From Lepus europaeus (Eukaryota > Chordata > Mammalia > Lagomorpha > Leporidae): 64,000 nucleotides of DNA. The translations under genes and the position numbers were made by a program. Below are positions 1 to 12,086 of this stretch, piece by piece. The DNA lies in the NCBI RefSeq assembly GCF_033115175.1, contig NC_084831.1:74843502-74907501 (forward strand), given 5' to 3'. The notes beneath the pieces are model-generated. The model saw only the letters and a program-made list of their open reading frames with translations. It had not been told where the DNA came from and did no database searches. Each line of letters starts with the position of its first letter. Position 1 is the stretch's first letter.

Positions 1-67
1 ATTTTCAGTATACTGAACAGCCTTACATCCCTTTTATGTGTTATAGGCCAGAGGTTTTGTTTTTATT

Positions 68-381
68 TTTTTAAAGATTTACTTTATTTATTCAAAAAGC
101 AGAGTTACAAAGAGAGACAGAGATCCTCCATCTGCTGGTTCACTCCCCAAATGGGCCCCATGGCCAGGGCTGGGCCAGATGGAAGCCAGGAGCCAGGAGG
201 TTCTTCCAGGTCTCCCACGTGTTTGCAGAGGCCAAGACACTTGGGTCATCTGCTGCTTTCCCAGGAGCATTAGCAGGGAGCTGGATTGAAAGAGGAGCAG
301 CCAGGACTTGACCCTCCGCCCATATGGGATGCTGGCATTATAAGAGGCAGCTTTACCTGATATATCACAGTACCGGCCCCA
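68..381 (-). repeat. C-SINE (lagomorph tRNA-derived SINE), nearly full length
   Basis: Read on the minus strand, the element runs from a tRNA-like head (ends near 381, 'ggggccggtactgtg') through the body motif 'tggaagacc...' to a short (CT)n part and a TTTATT-type tail at 68-95. This order (head, body with a conserved 'ctggctcctggct' block, pyrimidine run, AAATAAA tail) is how I recognise all the C-SINEs listed here. An open frame across it is only SINE sequence. Confidence 0.93.
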
Positions 382-1479
382 TAGGGCAGAAGTTAATTTC
401 AGGTGAAGATGAGACAAGAGAATTCTAAAAAAACAAAGTTATAGAATAGGGGTAAAGAAAATCAGAGTGAAACAGACATGAGAAATAGCAAACAAAGAAA
501 CAGCGGTAAAGAAAGGTATATTGTACAAAAAGTTAAAGAATAAGAAAAATAATGTTATACTTTTCTTCGAATTTACAGTCACCTTACTTTCAGAAAGCAG
601 ATCTACTGGGCAGTGTGTTTTAATATTTTGAGTACTAACCACTGAGATACTGAAACTTAGTTCAGGGAGAAGTATTTACATTTCAACATGCATATCCTGA
701 GAGCTACTGTAACACAGTAATGATCACCCTAGAACATTAAAATTAGATATAGTCAATTAAATTTCATCAAGTATTACCTTTCCTTCCTACCAGACCTGGG
801 ACCTTTTGCACTTAAAATTCAAAGGTACATGTGAATTTTACACAAACCTACCTAGTTTTTCTCTAAGAGCTAACACAGTAATAGCCCCCAACTGAATTCC
901 TCTTTGCAAGCTATATTTTTCTAAGTAAGAGAAATCAACTGAAGACAACTTTTAAATATTTCTAACCAAGAGGACTGCAACATTCAATCAAGTTAATGTT
1001 ATCAGTGTGGTGATTATTTGAATATCTTTGATGTCAGAGCCATGCTTCGGAATTTCAAAATTCACTTGACTTTGAAATCAAAGTATACATGCTTTTTTCC
1101 TGCTCTAATATAAAATATATATATATTAAAATTTTATCAAAAAATTGAATACACAAAAGGAAACTGAAAACTTTGCTGAGAATTTTGATAAAATTTTAAT
1201 TTGTTTTCAAATATCTTATTATCTATGAAATATATAAAACATAAGCCAACTGTGAATGTAGTGTATATTTTACTGTTAGCTGTATGACAAAAGAGTGAAG
1301 TTTTACAGCCGTGGGTTTACATTAACATGTACATCTTTAAAAGGCAGTAGAATGCATTATAATGGGGGGGGGGGGACATTAGTTCAGAATTTGGAAGACC
1401 TATATGTCAGCCTCAGTCCTGTCTTTGTTAGCAGGGCAATTTTCTTTAATTTTAGTTTCTCTTTTAAATTGGGAATGTG
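382..1479. other. AT-rich stretch, no gene seen
   Basis: The sequence is unique-looking and AT-rich. It includes a TA run near 1116-1126 and an uninterrupted G run at about 1364-1374. No coding exon, RNA gene or classified repeat was recognised. Confidence 0.5.
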
Positions 1480-1480
1480 C

Positions 1481-1780
1481 AGGCTGGTGCTGTGGTGCAG
1501 CGGGTTAAAGCCCTGGCCTGAAGCGCCTGCATCCCATAGTCCTGGCTACTCCTCTACTGATCCAGCTCTCTGCTATAGCCTGGGATAGCAGTAGAAGATG
1601 GCCCAAGTCCTTGGGCCCCTGCAGCTGCGTGGGAGACCCGGAAGAAGCTCCTGGCTCCTAGCTCCTAGCAGCCGCTTGGGGAATGAACCAGTGGATGGAA
1701 GACCTCTCTGTCTCTGTAACCTAGCTCTCTGTAACTCTTTCATATAAATAAAATAAATCTTAAAAAAAAAAAAAAAAAAA
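1481..1780 (+). repeat. C-SINE, full length with poly(A)
   Basis: The head starts at 'aggctggtgctgtggtgc' and the element ends in AAATAAAATAAATCTT plus an 18-19 nt A run. The flanks 'gggaatgtgc' (just before) and 'ggaaatgtgc' (just after) form an imperfect target-site duplication. Confidence 0.94.
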
Positions 1781-3829
1781 CTGGAAATGTGCTCCATACC
1801 TAAGTTGGTTGAGCATTACAAACTTGTTTTAAACCAAATCTGTAAACAACAAACAAAAAATTTGGGATATAAATTAGTTATCTAAATGTAATTTCCATAA
1901 AAACCATTAACAACTTCACCCACTAAAGGTTTGTTATGCAATATATCGTTCTGTCTCTTCTCTTCATAGTGCCAAACTCTTGGGCTTTTCTTCCATTAGT
2001 GAGAAGAGCAAGAAAGGGAAAACAGAGAAGATATTTCACTTTCCAAATACATTCATTTACTATAATCACTTAAGCTACTCTGGCCAAAGACCCTGAGGGA
2101 GAAGGCACTGAATTCAACATTTAAAATCAAATGTTTGATGTCCTCTCTATATCTTTTCATGTCCCATGGCATCAAGTGAAGTGTTAAATGTGTAAGCAAA
2201 GAAACCCCACTCACAATAACCTATTCTGTCTCCAGAATAGGAGACATCGTAACTATTGGCATTGTTATCATCACAGCCCCTAGCATAAGTAAGAGAACAA
2301 GGAAGTTCTGGGAGTGAATGGATGAATAAATGCATGAATGCTTCTATAGTTGCAAGGGAAAATAATTTCTGTTTTTATACCTAATTTTTTGCCACAGAGT
2401 CTCTCTTACCATAAATTTTTCTCTGTTCCTGTGTAATTGCTTTTCTCATGATTTTTAAATTGTGACTTGTTGCTGTTCTATCATATATAGAACCTATAGT
2501 CATCGCTTAAATTGTTTGGCAAGTTCTGTACTAAACCTTATCTCTTATACTAAATATAGAGGTGAGACTTCCAGAAGCATCTTAAGGACAGAGGAACAGA
2601 GTTTAGAGAATTAAAAAAAAAAAAAAGGCACTGTCCTTGCAGTGAAATGATGTAAGCCGTTAGGAAGTCAGACAAATCTGAACAAATGAGTTTAAGGAGA
2701 AAGCTAGCCTTTTATTGAGTAGAAGGGAAGAGAAAGACTAGAAGTACTTCTGCCCAGTCTAATGAAGGGCTTTGAAATGGAGGGTCCTTAGAGGAAACCT
2801 GGAATTAGAGCAAGTTAAAGAAGTAAAGAATGTAGAGAATGAATGGAGAGGGCTTGTTTGTCTAGAGTTGGTGCCTTAATAGAAAAAAGGCAAGCCAGCA
2901 GCAACGGCTGCAGCTGATAAATTGGCATGTATGAGAATGGGGGCAAGAAAGAACGGTACTAATGGCAGTTAGAGATTTTTTTTAAGGAGCACATGAACTA
3001 ATCCAAAGGAGTTACTTAAAATTACAGTTTGCTTTTTTTTCTCTCTCTCTTTCTCAGAATTGTTTAAAGAGAAGAGGGAGAGGAAAAGGAAAGGGGTAAT
3101 TTATAGGATGTACCTTAGGAGCTATTATTAGAAGAATAGAAAAGAGAACTATTGGCAAGTGTAAGTGCATTAGAAATGCAGTAATTAAAAGGTTCTGGAA
3201 GAAAAGGAGCAAATCAGAGCTAGCAGTCTCCTACTAACCTACTGTGACTTCTAACTCACGGTTCACTTTCCTTTCCTAGTACAAAGTTCTCCGTTACCGT
3301 ATATAATGTCCACATGCCATTTTCTGTCATTGGAAGCCCACACACATAGTAGTGATCTATACTTGTTTTTGCGTATGCCTCTAGTTCACTAGCTTTAATT
3401 TTAGGGCAGAGTTTGTCTGTGCTTTGAGAAGCTCCAGCATAGCTATTCTGCGTTAACATCTGTTGTCTATTTTGGTAATATAGCAGTTATCAATAAGTGA
3501 TAAGGAGATGCAATGAGATACATTACAACACTGAGAGAAAGGGATGGACATGGATTGATGTACTGTGGGGAAACTCGGAATGTAAATGATGCGAAGTTAA
3601 ATCTATATCTAGAAAATAAGATAAGAATAAAGTATGTCAGGATTGTCATTATCTGTTTTTAAGGTAGTTAATCTAGATCGATGTTTTAAAATTCCATGAA
3701 CATACAAAAACATGTGTGTTTCTAAATGTACACTTAAGATATGCCCGCGATTTCATGAGCAATCAGTATCCACAAGGATGTTTGGCAATGTTCCTATTTA
3801 AAATAATTCTAAACTGTATGAAGTCATCT
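1781..3829. other. Intergenic or intronic stretch without recognised gene
   Basis: The sequence is AT-rich with an A14-type run near 2613 and a CT tract near 3040-3055. I found no clear exon, RNA gene or SINE. Degraded ancient repeats may be present but are too diverged for me to name. Confidence 0.45.
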
Positions 3830-3974
3830 GAGGAGTTACTATAATCCCCCTTTTTACAAATAAAGAGTATGAACAGAGATGTGAAGCAACTTGCTTGATG
3901 TCACATAAGCAGTTCAGTGGCAGAATTTCCAGCACAGATTGACTCCTGAACAGGGCAATGGTTACCACTGTACA
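3830..3974 (-). repeat. MIR SINE, antisense
   Basis: The order 'atccccctttttacaaat', 'gaagcaacttgcttgatgtcacat', 'gcagttcagtggcagaatttcc' and 'accactgtac' follows the reverse complement of the MIR core. It is strongly diverged, as expected for a repeat older than the placental radiation. Boundaries are approximate. Confidence 0.75.
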
Positions 3975-4765
3975 TTTGAGGTCCAGGAGAATCATAAAGG
4001 CAAAATATGACTATTGTTGCAGGGGAAGCTTTTATAAAGAAAACAACGACCGCATTTAAGTGCTTTGTTGGAAAGGCAGCATGCGCCGGGAACAAAGAAA
4101 GATCTTTGTGGTGTCTACTACAGGGCTGAAGATTTTCTCTCCTGGCCTTACTGCACTGCACCAAACGCTGCTCAGTGAATCTGTCTCAAAGTGCCTCACT
4201 TATTCCAAGAGAGATTGAGACACTGGTGAAAAATAGAACAACCAGATGTCCCTAGTTAGGTTCCTTCTTCTGCTGCTGTCTGTATTTTCTAAACTGTCTC
4301 TGGTCCCATCTCAAATGAAATCACATGAAATTATGTTTGAAGAATGTTTTTTGTGCACTACCTGAGAGATGACCATGTCTCATGGCTTTTCTCTCCCCAT
4401 GTTTTCCTCAATAGCCCTTGCACCTCATTTGTTCCAAGGACAGCAGGAAATAATTTGAGAACAAACCAAAGTACTCTGGTGCCTTCATCATTTAACATTG
4501 AGTTGACAACAGAAAAAGCCAGGGATGGGTGGCTGCAACTCACCCTGTCAGTTTAGAGGGGAATCATCCCAAAAGATGACAAATATGAAGACCTTCTGCC
4601 TTGAGAAGTAGCAGCATCCTTTCCTGGAAATTCAAATGTGGAGCTAGAAAGAGAAGACTGCACAATAAGTAGCAAACAGAGCTTGGCTTTTTTAGCACAG
4701 TGGAATTTACAAAGTGCACCTATAAATATTATCTTGATTCTCTATCTCTCTAAGAAGCATATAGG

Positions 4766-5100
4766 TATGTAACCTTGGAAAAGTCATTTTTTTTTCCTTG
4801 AGCATGATTCAGTTGTAACATGGGAAAAACAGTGATGGTCCTTTTGCAAGTTACTTTGTGCATTGTAAAATAGCAGTAGATTGAAACATAGTGTTGCTTA
4901 TAGCCAACTGTTTTTTACCTATAGAAATCACAATTTCATATGGCTCCATCTCATAGCCATCTTGCAAAATCATGAGGATTAAATGGGTCACTATATTATG
5001 AAAAGCCTGCCTCTTAGTGCACTCTCAGTGTTAAGCACGTATAGATGATCTTATTTTGTGCTCACAATAACCCCATGTCAGATAGTAGGGTTCTACCTGG
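4766..5100. repeat. Degraded MIR-like pieces in both orientations
   Basis: A sense-type piece 'aaccttggaaaagtca' lies at 4770, another 'catgaggattaaatggg' at 4970, and an antisense-type piece 'gctcacaataaccccatg' near 5060. Together they suggest several MIR relics or one rearranged copy. The call rests on short motif matches only. Confidence 0.45.
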
Positions 5101-5302
5101 TAATATAAATTTATGCGAACAAACATAAATAGTATTCGTGGGCTTCTAAGCGGGGAAAATGTGCTTTATAACAGTCCCGCAGTGCATCGCTTTGTTTCCT
5201 CCTCTCCGGGTTCCTGCTACTCTAAAACCCAGCTTGCAAGATCTTCATGTTAATTCTTCTTCCCATTCAAATGTGTCATCCAGGGGGTCTGTTGGCTAGA
5301 TT

Positions 5303-5634
5303 TTTAAATTTTTTGAAATTATTTACTTTCACTTTATTTGAAAGGCAGAAGAGAGAGAGAGAGAGAGAGAGATCTTCCATCCCCCCGGTTCATTCTCCAA
5401 ATGCCCACCACAGTTGGGGCTAGGCCAAGCCAAAGCCAGGAACCAAAAACTCCAAGTGGGTCTAATGTGAGTGGCAGGAATGAGTATTTGTGCCATCACC
5501 TGCTGCTGCCTCCCAGAATATGCAATTAGCGGGTAGCTGGGATCAGTAGCTAAGCTGGGACTCAAATACGGGCACCGTGATATAGGATGCAGGTGTCCCA
5601 AGAGGTGTCATGATCGCTGTGCCAAACAACTACC
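5303..5634 (-). repeat. C-SINE, older diverged copy
   Basis: The minus-strand copy has its tail at 5305-5345, a long (GA)n tract at 5348-5372 and a degenerate head near 5600-5634. Its body ('aagtgggtctaatgtgagtggcagg') differs from the younger copies and matches the older C-SINE type also seen at 8668 and 28315. It ends about 75 bases before the RPS24 pseudogene. Confidence 0.88.
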
Positions 5635-5707
5635 TCCAATGGCTAGATTTTCAGTCAGCGGCTCAGTAAGTACTCATGGGACTTTGTTTATCTTATAAAA
5701 TGGCTTG

Positions 5708-6092
5708 AGTTTTCCCTCCCTGGCTGTCTGAGCCTCCACCACCTTCATAAACGACACAGTAACAATCCAGACCAGGAAGATCGTGACAAACTGACTATTT
5801 CAGAGGAAAACATGGTTAGTGGCATCCTTTACCTTGGGAAGGCAACAGTGCCTAAGACCAAAATTTGGGGACAACAAGCCAAAATGTACACGATTATACC
5901 AGATGTCATCTGTGTATCTGGATTCAGAACTCAGCTTGGTGGTGGCAAGACAACTGACTTCGGCATGATTTACAATCCTTGGGTTATGCAAAGAAAATGA
6001 ATTGAAGCCTGGACTTGTAAGATATTACCTGGATGAAAAGAAAAAGACCCCAAGAAAACAGTGGAAGGAATGCAAGACCAGAAAGAAGATCC
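5708..6092 (+). pseudogene. RPS24P: Processed pseudogene of ribosomal protein S24
   Basis: RPS24 is a component of the 40S ribosomal subunit. This intronless copy starts in the parental 5' UTR ('ccctccctggctgtctga', 5713-5731). The start codon has become ATA at 5747-5749 and is followed by N-D-T-V-T-I. The Arg codon after T-N is now TGA (5780-5782). A one-base deletion shifts the frame near 5800-5812. Downstream, [20 protein letters not shown] and GGGKTT-FGMIY are readable (5839-5974), then another frameshift and stops. The Lys/Arg-rich tail is cut off at about 6092, where a SINE head begins, so the last roughly 15-20 codons, 3' UTR and poly(A) are missing. With no start codon, an early stop and frameshifts, it is non-functional. 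Lack of introns indicates LINE-mediated retroposition. Confidence 0.95.
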
Positions 6093-6246
6093 TGGGGTGG
6101 GGGGTTGTGGCACAGAGGGTTATGCCGCTGCTTGCCAAACCCAGGAGTGCCAGTTTGAGTCCTGGCTACTCCTCTTCTGATCCAGCTTCCTTCTAATATG
6201 CCTTAGAAGACAGTGGAAGATGGTCCAGGTGCTTGGACCACTTCCT
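6093..6246 (+). repeat. C-SINE head, 3' truncated
   Basis: The tRNA-like head ('gggttgtggcacagagggttatgcc') and the middle ('gaagatggtccaggtgcttgga') are present. The body stops near 6240, so the (CT)n region and tail are absent. It abuts the broken end of the RPS24 pseudogene. Confidence 0.85.
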
Positions 6247-6982
6247 AGTGGGCACTGTGTCTTTACAAATATGTGTGTATCATACTCATACTAAAGTGTT
6301 ATATATTAAAGGGAAATTTATGAAAATTGAAGGTATAGGATGCTGAGTATTGTGGAAGTCACAAATATTTTAAAAACCATTTAATCTATTAAGGTTACAT
6401 ATATAGTTTGTAAAATATTATCTCCTGTGAAAAACAATGATATATAAAGTTGATATCATTATAATTAATAAAACACTATTATTGGATTATATACAATAAT
6501 TTAAATAGCACAGTACTTATTTTGGCCACTCTTCTCTCTGAGAATTAGTATAGTAATCTAATGCACCAAGATATATTCCATAAAAATGATATTATTGAAC
6601 ATACACAAAATTTATATTATTAAGATATGATCTTCTTTTGTGGACATTATCTAAGAAATAAAGATCAAAAGAGAAACATGCTATAGCTATTTTCTCTCAT
6701 CCTTCTTGTTTCTCAAAAGGAATCATTTTAGAGGATTACTGTAATTTTTGAATATAGTTGTAATCCTAGTGAAAAGGCATTTTAATAATTAAGTATTCAA
6801 CACAGTCTCTGATTTGACTGACAATTTTTTCTTTATTACTACATGCATGTGTGTGTGTGTGAATAAGAGAGGAAGAGAGAAACTACATAGCATTGTATTT
6901 AAAAAATAAGATTGGTAGATTTATATTCATTGGGTTTTTGTCTGTTTTAATTCTGGAAATCTTATTTCTAAGTGGTGACTTT
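6247..6982. other. AT-rich stretch with short (TG)n
   Basis: No gene was recognised. A short TG microsatellite lies at 6847-6861 in otherwise AT-rich, unique-looking sequence. Confidence 0.5.
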
Positions 6983-7317
6983 ATTTTTTAAAAAAAGATT
7001 TATTTATTTATTTGAAGGGCAGAGTTACAGAGAGGCAGAGGCAGAGAGAGAAGGAGAGGTCTTCCATTTCTGGTTCACTCCCAGATGGCAGCAATGGCAG
7101 GAGCTGCACCGATCCAAAGCTAGGAGCCAAGAGCTTCTTCCAGGTCTCCCACACAGCTGCAGGGGCTCAAGGACTTGGGCCATCTTCCACTGCTTTCCCA
7201 GGCCATGGTAGAGAGCTGGATCAGAATTGGAGCAGCTGGGACTCCTACCAGCACCCATATGGGATGCCGGCAACAGCAGGCAGTGGCTTTACCTGCTACG
7301 CCACAGCACTGGCCCCC
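6983..7317 (-). repeat. C-SINE, full length
   Basis: The minus-strand copy has its tail 'gatttatttatttatttga' at 6998-7016, a GA tract to about 7060 and its head ending 'cactggcccc' at 7315. With the plus-strand copy at 7392 it forms a head-to-head inverted pair about 75 bases apart. Confidence 0.94.
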
Positions 7318-7391
7318 TAAATGGTGACTTTAGACAGAGATCGAGCTTACCCTCATTTACCCAAGAGAATCCTAGGAGAAAGAAAACAGGA

Positions 7392-7722
7392 GTTGGGCTA
7401 ACATTGTGGCACAGCAGGTTAAGCCGCCACATGCAATACCACCATCTCTTACGAGCACCAGTTTGTTTTACAGCTGCTCCACTTCCAATCCAGCTCCTGG
7501 CCTGTATGCTCAGTAAAGCATCAGAAGGCCCAAGTGCCTGTGCCCTGGCTAGCCCCATGGGAGACCAGATGGAGTTCCAGGTTCCTGGCTTTGGCCTGAT
7601 CTAGCCAGGCCATTGTGGACACTTGGAGAGTGAACCAACGATGGAAGATCTCTCTGTCTCCAGTTCTGTGTCTCCCTCTCTGTCTATAATTGTCTTTCAA
7701 ATAAACAAATAAACCTTGAATA
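7392..7722 (+). repeat. C-SINE, full length
   Basis: The head is 'gttgggctaacattgtggcac', the body includes 'gaaggcccaagtgcctgtgcc', and the tail is 'aaataaacaaataaacc' at about 7699-7716. A purine-rich GAAA/GGAA run (7722-7770) follows directly and probably grew out of the A-tail. Confidence 0.92.
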
Positions 7723-7770
7723 AAAGAAAGTAAAAGAGAAAAAGGAAAAGAGAAAGGAAGGAAGGAAAGA

Positions 7771-8382
7771 GTGAGTTTCCCAAAGCTACATAAAAAGAAG
7801 TAGGAAAAAGTTCCAGTTAAGTGTCAAAATCTGACATTCAATGACGTTTCTTTTAGATATGGGTGTTACTGACTTCTGATTACTGATTACTAATCCATCC
7901 TAGAATTCATCCTTACTTTCCTTTCAACTGATAATACTTTCTTTTAACTTCCCATCCTTGCGTTCCTTTTAACTGACAATATCAATACTTAAAATTTATA
8001 ATGCTATAATATTGAAAGAAACAGACCCCTATTGAGCTAAGGATTAAAATGCCCAATTTTTTGAGAATAATAGAGGACTTTTATACCATATTTACTACTG
8101 AAATTATTAAAATAGAGCCATTATTTGAAGGAGTTAATGAAGCATTTTTATCTGGAAGGTGGATAACGAGTGATGATAGATTCTTTTCACTATCTCAATC
8201 TATTCATTTTCCATTCACTCTCGTTCTAGGCCACATGAGCTCTATCTATCAGCACACTGTTTGAATAGGATTCATCTACAGTAAAGACTTTTTAAAATAG
8301 AAATATTGTTTTAAATTCTGAAGATAATGTCACCCACATATAAAAGCAATAAAAGAAGGCTTTTAAAAAATTTTTTTTTAAT
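7771..8382. other. Stretch without recognised gene
   Basis: This is AT-rich, unique-looking sequence. The 71-codon open frame at 8049-8264 has no recognisable domain and no supporting splice or promoter context, so I do not call it. Confidence 0.45.
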
Positions 8383-8650
8383 TCGGGCCTGCTTTGTGGC
8401 ATAGTGGATTATGGGCTCCAGTTCAAGTCCCTGCTGCTCCACTTCCAATCCAGTTCACAGCTAATGTGCCTGGAAAAGGAGCAAAAGTTGGCCCAAGAGA
8501 TTGGACCCCAGTATCCATATGGGAAACCCAGATTGCAGCCATCTGGGGAGTGAACCAGCAGATGGAAGATCTCTCTTTCTCTGACTCTCTCTCTCTCCAT
8601 CTCTCTCTCTCTCTCTTTAACTCTGCCTTTCAAATAAATAAACAGTTCTT
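8383..8650 (+). repeat. C-SINE
   Basis: The head is 'cgggcctgctttgtggcat', a long (CT)n tract spans about 8574-8618, and the tail is 'aaataaataaac'. A minus-strand copy starts 18 bases later, making a tail-to-tail inverted pair. Confidence 0.92.
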
Positions 8651-8667
8651 TAGAAAAATTTCTTAAG

Positions 8668-8975
8668 CACTTATTTTATTTATTTGGAAAGTAGAGATCA
8701 GAAAGACAGAGTGAGAGATCTCTCCTCTGCTGGTTCACTCCCCAAAAGCCTTAACAGGGCCAGGCCAATGCCAGGAATCCTCAACTCATTCTGAGTCTCT
8801 CATGTGAGTGGCAGGGACGCAAGCACCTGAGCCATCAGTTGCTGCCTCCCAGGTTGCACACTGGCAAGACTCTGTAGTCGACTTCAGAACTGGAACACAA
8901 GCCAGGCGTCCAGTAAGTGATACAGCTGTCCCAACCTGCCTCTGATCTGCTGTGCCGAACATCCAGCCATAAAGG
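8668..8975 (-). repeat. C-SINE, older type
   Basis: The tail 'cttattttatttatttggaaa' is at 8671-8691, then comes 'cctctgctggttcactcccc', and a diverged head ends near 'gccgaacatccagcc'. Its 'gtgagtggcaggga' block is of the older C-SINE type. Confidence 0.9.
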
Positions 8976-10529
8976 TTTTCTTTTTTGAACTTAAAAATTC
9001 ATTCAAATTGCTCCCCACCTAAACATGTCCTCTCTTCTAACTCCTCAATGGACTGATTGATTCCCTGCAGTCTTTTACAAAATGATTTTGACAAGTAGAA
9101 GTTCAATAAAAATTTGACCCAAATATTTTAAGGTCAAACAAACAGGATAAATAAAAAATTGACCAGAAGAAATGAAATAGGCCACTGCCTGAGATTTCTC
9201 ACCTTCCATTCCTCCCACTGATTCATACTCTATTCCTTCACCTTACTTCATTTTCCTTGTTAGCTCTTGAACTAACCTGGATTACCACATTTTGCTTGCA
9301 GATAGATAGGATATAGATAGATATAGATTTGATATAGATGTAGATAAAGGTATAAATATTTTTCTCCATTGTTACCTAGTAAATTACAACTACACAGAAA
9401 CTTTGAGAGATTTTTATTTTCTGAAATAACATGTGAACTATAAAGATGTTTTATAAGTATTTGTTAAACTAAAAATTAAACTTGAAATGAGATGTTTAGG
9501 GAATATAATTTTGTGGTTAATTGAATAAAGTTAATTTGTTGTCAAGACTCCCAAAATATATGTGGTTAGTATAGCAGTATTTCCATTATAATTGAGTTTC
9601 ATATTCTTTTTCAGGTTCATAATTCTTACTATCACTTTTCATTATTTAGTGTAATATGTAAGTCATAGAAATGAGACTGAAATCCATACTGACTTTGGGA
9701 CTGACCTTATTTTGAATAAATGTTCAATATGAATGTAGTTTCTTATAATTGGCCAATTTCCCTGAAAAGCAAGTAAGTAAAATATATTGATTAATTGAGA
9801 ACTGCAGTTAATTGGGTTTTTACTAAAATTTATTATACTGCTGTAGAGTGGGCACTCAATAAATATTTGCCCAATACAAGAAGTCTAGTTAGATAGAGGG
9901 TATTTTTTTTTTTTAGTTTCTCAAATAAAAAGAAAAACTTTTCATTTAAATATGTAATATGCAATTGCACTAGAATCCGCACAGGAGATGAATTAGCTAT
10001 TTCAAAATTATCTCCAGTTCTTTTCATATTCTTAATCTTTCTCATCTTCTCTTGCCCTGCCCCTTCCCTCCTCTTTTCCTTGTTTCCCTATCTTTTCTGA
10101 ACAATTCGGTCCTAGACCCATTAGGCAGGAACAATTAGGAGCTTATAGGCAATGTGGGAGGGAAGACGAAACAACCCAAAGAGCAATGATAGGGCTCAAG
10201 TATCTTCAACAGGGCATCCCAATGAGGTGGAGTGGCTGGCAACACTGGGGTATTGATTCCTCACAGGGCACCTGATCAGTTAATTAAACACGCTAAAATT
10301 AATGGGAGATAAAGTTTTCATTGTCAGAGAAAGCAGTTACAAATATGAAAATGGAGACCCTCCATACCAGTTTGAAAATGGAGGTACTGTGTTTCTTAGA
10401 TATGTATATATAGAAATAGATGCATGCTTTCAGGGATAGATACATACATATATACATACAAACATACATATATGGAAATGAATTTTTGCATACATATATT
10501 TCCTTGGTTCTGTGTCCTGAGAGCAGTGA
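8976..10529. other. Stretch with simple repeats, no gene seen
   Basis: The region contains a GATA-type simple repeat at about 9300-9345, an L2/MIR-like 3' scrap 'gggcactcaataaatattt' at 9848-9866, and a TACATA/TATG-rich tract at about 10400-10475. No exon or RNA gene was recognised. Confidence 0.45.
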
Positions 10530-11118
10530 CACCCTCAAAACAATGGGCTCACCTACCTCCCATACTTGGGTTTCTACATAACATTCTCAACTAAAAGAAA
10601 CCAGGACTTCAGGAGGAAACAGCTAATTCTAGGGTTAGGGGACAAAAAATACAAAATAAGACTGGAGTTTCTTACTGTGGAAAAGTATGGAAATACTCAA
10701 ATAATGCGAAAGACATACCTAAGAAAGAAGTTAGGTTAAAAAGAATCACATTGATCATAAATCTGCCAATTTGATGGTTAAAGTAACTAAAATAACAATA
10801 ACCACAGATTACAACCATTCAATATAATGGATAACTGTGAGTCCATAGTGTCATAAGTAAACAAATGAAAAATGAATATACTTCCCCACAATGTACTCAT
10901 AAAAGAGGGAGAAAAGTAATTTTACAGTGACTACCTTAATCATAAGCTCAATATTAGCATCACAAATATTGTGGCACCAGATAGGAAGCTATGTGATGAA
11001 TTACTTTGCAATTTTTCTGCCAAGGATAGATAACCTGAATCTAATCATGAGAAAGCAAAAGACAAGCAAAAAACAAGAAGCTTCTTATAAAAAACTAACT
11101 CATAATCTTTAAAAAAAT
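10530..11118 (+). repeat. Probable old L1 3' UTR remnant
   Basis: Around 11025-11110 the order 'gataacctgaatctaatcatgag', 'aagaagcttcttataaaaaact' and 'aatctttaaaaaaatgtcaa' resembles the 3' UTR of old mammalian L1M elements. The upstream part is less certain, and assignment is from memory of that consensus. Confidence 0.45.
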
Positions 11119-11130
11119 GTCAAATTCAGA

Positions 11131-11365
11131 TATGGTTGTTGTAGCACAGTGGGCTAAGCTACTGTTTGGGATGCCCACATGCCTTATGAGTGTGTTAGTT
11201 TAAGTCCTGGCTACTCTGTTGCTGATTCAGCTTCCTGCTAAAATGCATGGGAAGCAGCAGATGATGGCTTGAGTACTTGAGCCTCTGCCACTCATATGGG
11301 GTACCCAGATGGAGTTCTAGACACCTGGCTTCTGCCTGGCTATTTTCAAATAGCATGGAGATAAC
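11131..11365 (+). repeat. C-SINE, 3' truncated
   Basis: The head 'atggttgttgtagcacagtgggctaagc' and body are present through 'cttctgcctggctattttc'. The (CT)n region and tail are missing. Confidence 0.85.
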
Positions 11366-11747
11366 ATTTTTCCTGGCTGGGTAAACTTGAAATGAATTCT
11401 AGAAAAAATAGACCATGGAAGCTGCATAGATGAGGAAATCTTAGGATAGTACTGAAGATGTCGTTACATCTATTCAATGTTATCAATATCGATGCTCAAC
11501 AAACATAGCCAAAATAAAAAAAAAGTAAATTTGTGAAGTTGAATATACTACCAAAGATTTATTTGCTTAAAGTATGTTGATATATTTGGGAAAATAAAAT
11601 AATTTTCTTTAAAATTAAATATGAAACTGCATAATTTCAGAAATTATGGCATTGAGATAGCCATTTCATCAATTTGGAGTTTAAGTATTAAAAATGTAGA
11701 TTAGAATGCTAAGGTCATAGAGTAAACTGAAATATTCTATTTATCTT

Positions 11748-12086
11748 TTTTAAAAAATTATTATTTATTTGAATGTCAAAGTTACACAGAGAGAAAAGGA
11801 CAGGCAGAGAGAGAGAGAGAGAGAGAGGTCTTCCATCCACTTGTTCACTCCCCAATTGGTAGCAGCAGCAAGAGCTGAGCTGATCCAAAGCCAGGAGCCA
11901 GGAGCTTCTTCCCAGTCTCCCACGTAGGTACAGGGGCCCAAGGACTTGGGCCATCCTCCACTGCATTCCTAGGCCACAGCAGAGAGCTGGATAGGAAGTG
12001 GAGCAGCTGGGACTTGAACCAGTGCCCATATGGGATGCTGGCACTGCAGGCGGCAGTTCTACCCATTACACCACCATACCAGCCCT
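11748..12086 (-). repeat. C-SINE, full length
   Basis: The tail lies at 11748-11772, the (GA)n tract at 11806-11827, and the head ends 'ccaccataccagccct'. Both the A-box-like and B-box-like parts of the tRNA head are readable on the minus strand. Confidence 0.94.

Noticed and set aside
1295..1588. 97-codon plus-strand frame
   Set aside because: Its second half is C-SINE sequence and its first half has no recognisable protein feature.
5812..6000. 62-codon frame with clear RPS24 similarity as a possible small gene
   Set aside because: It is the middle of a processed pseudogene: the true start codon is lost, there is an upstream stop and frameshift, and the C-terminus is cut off.
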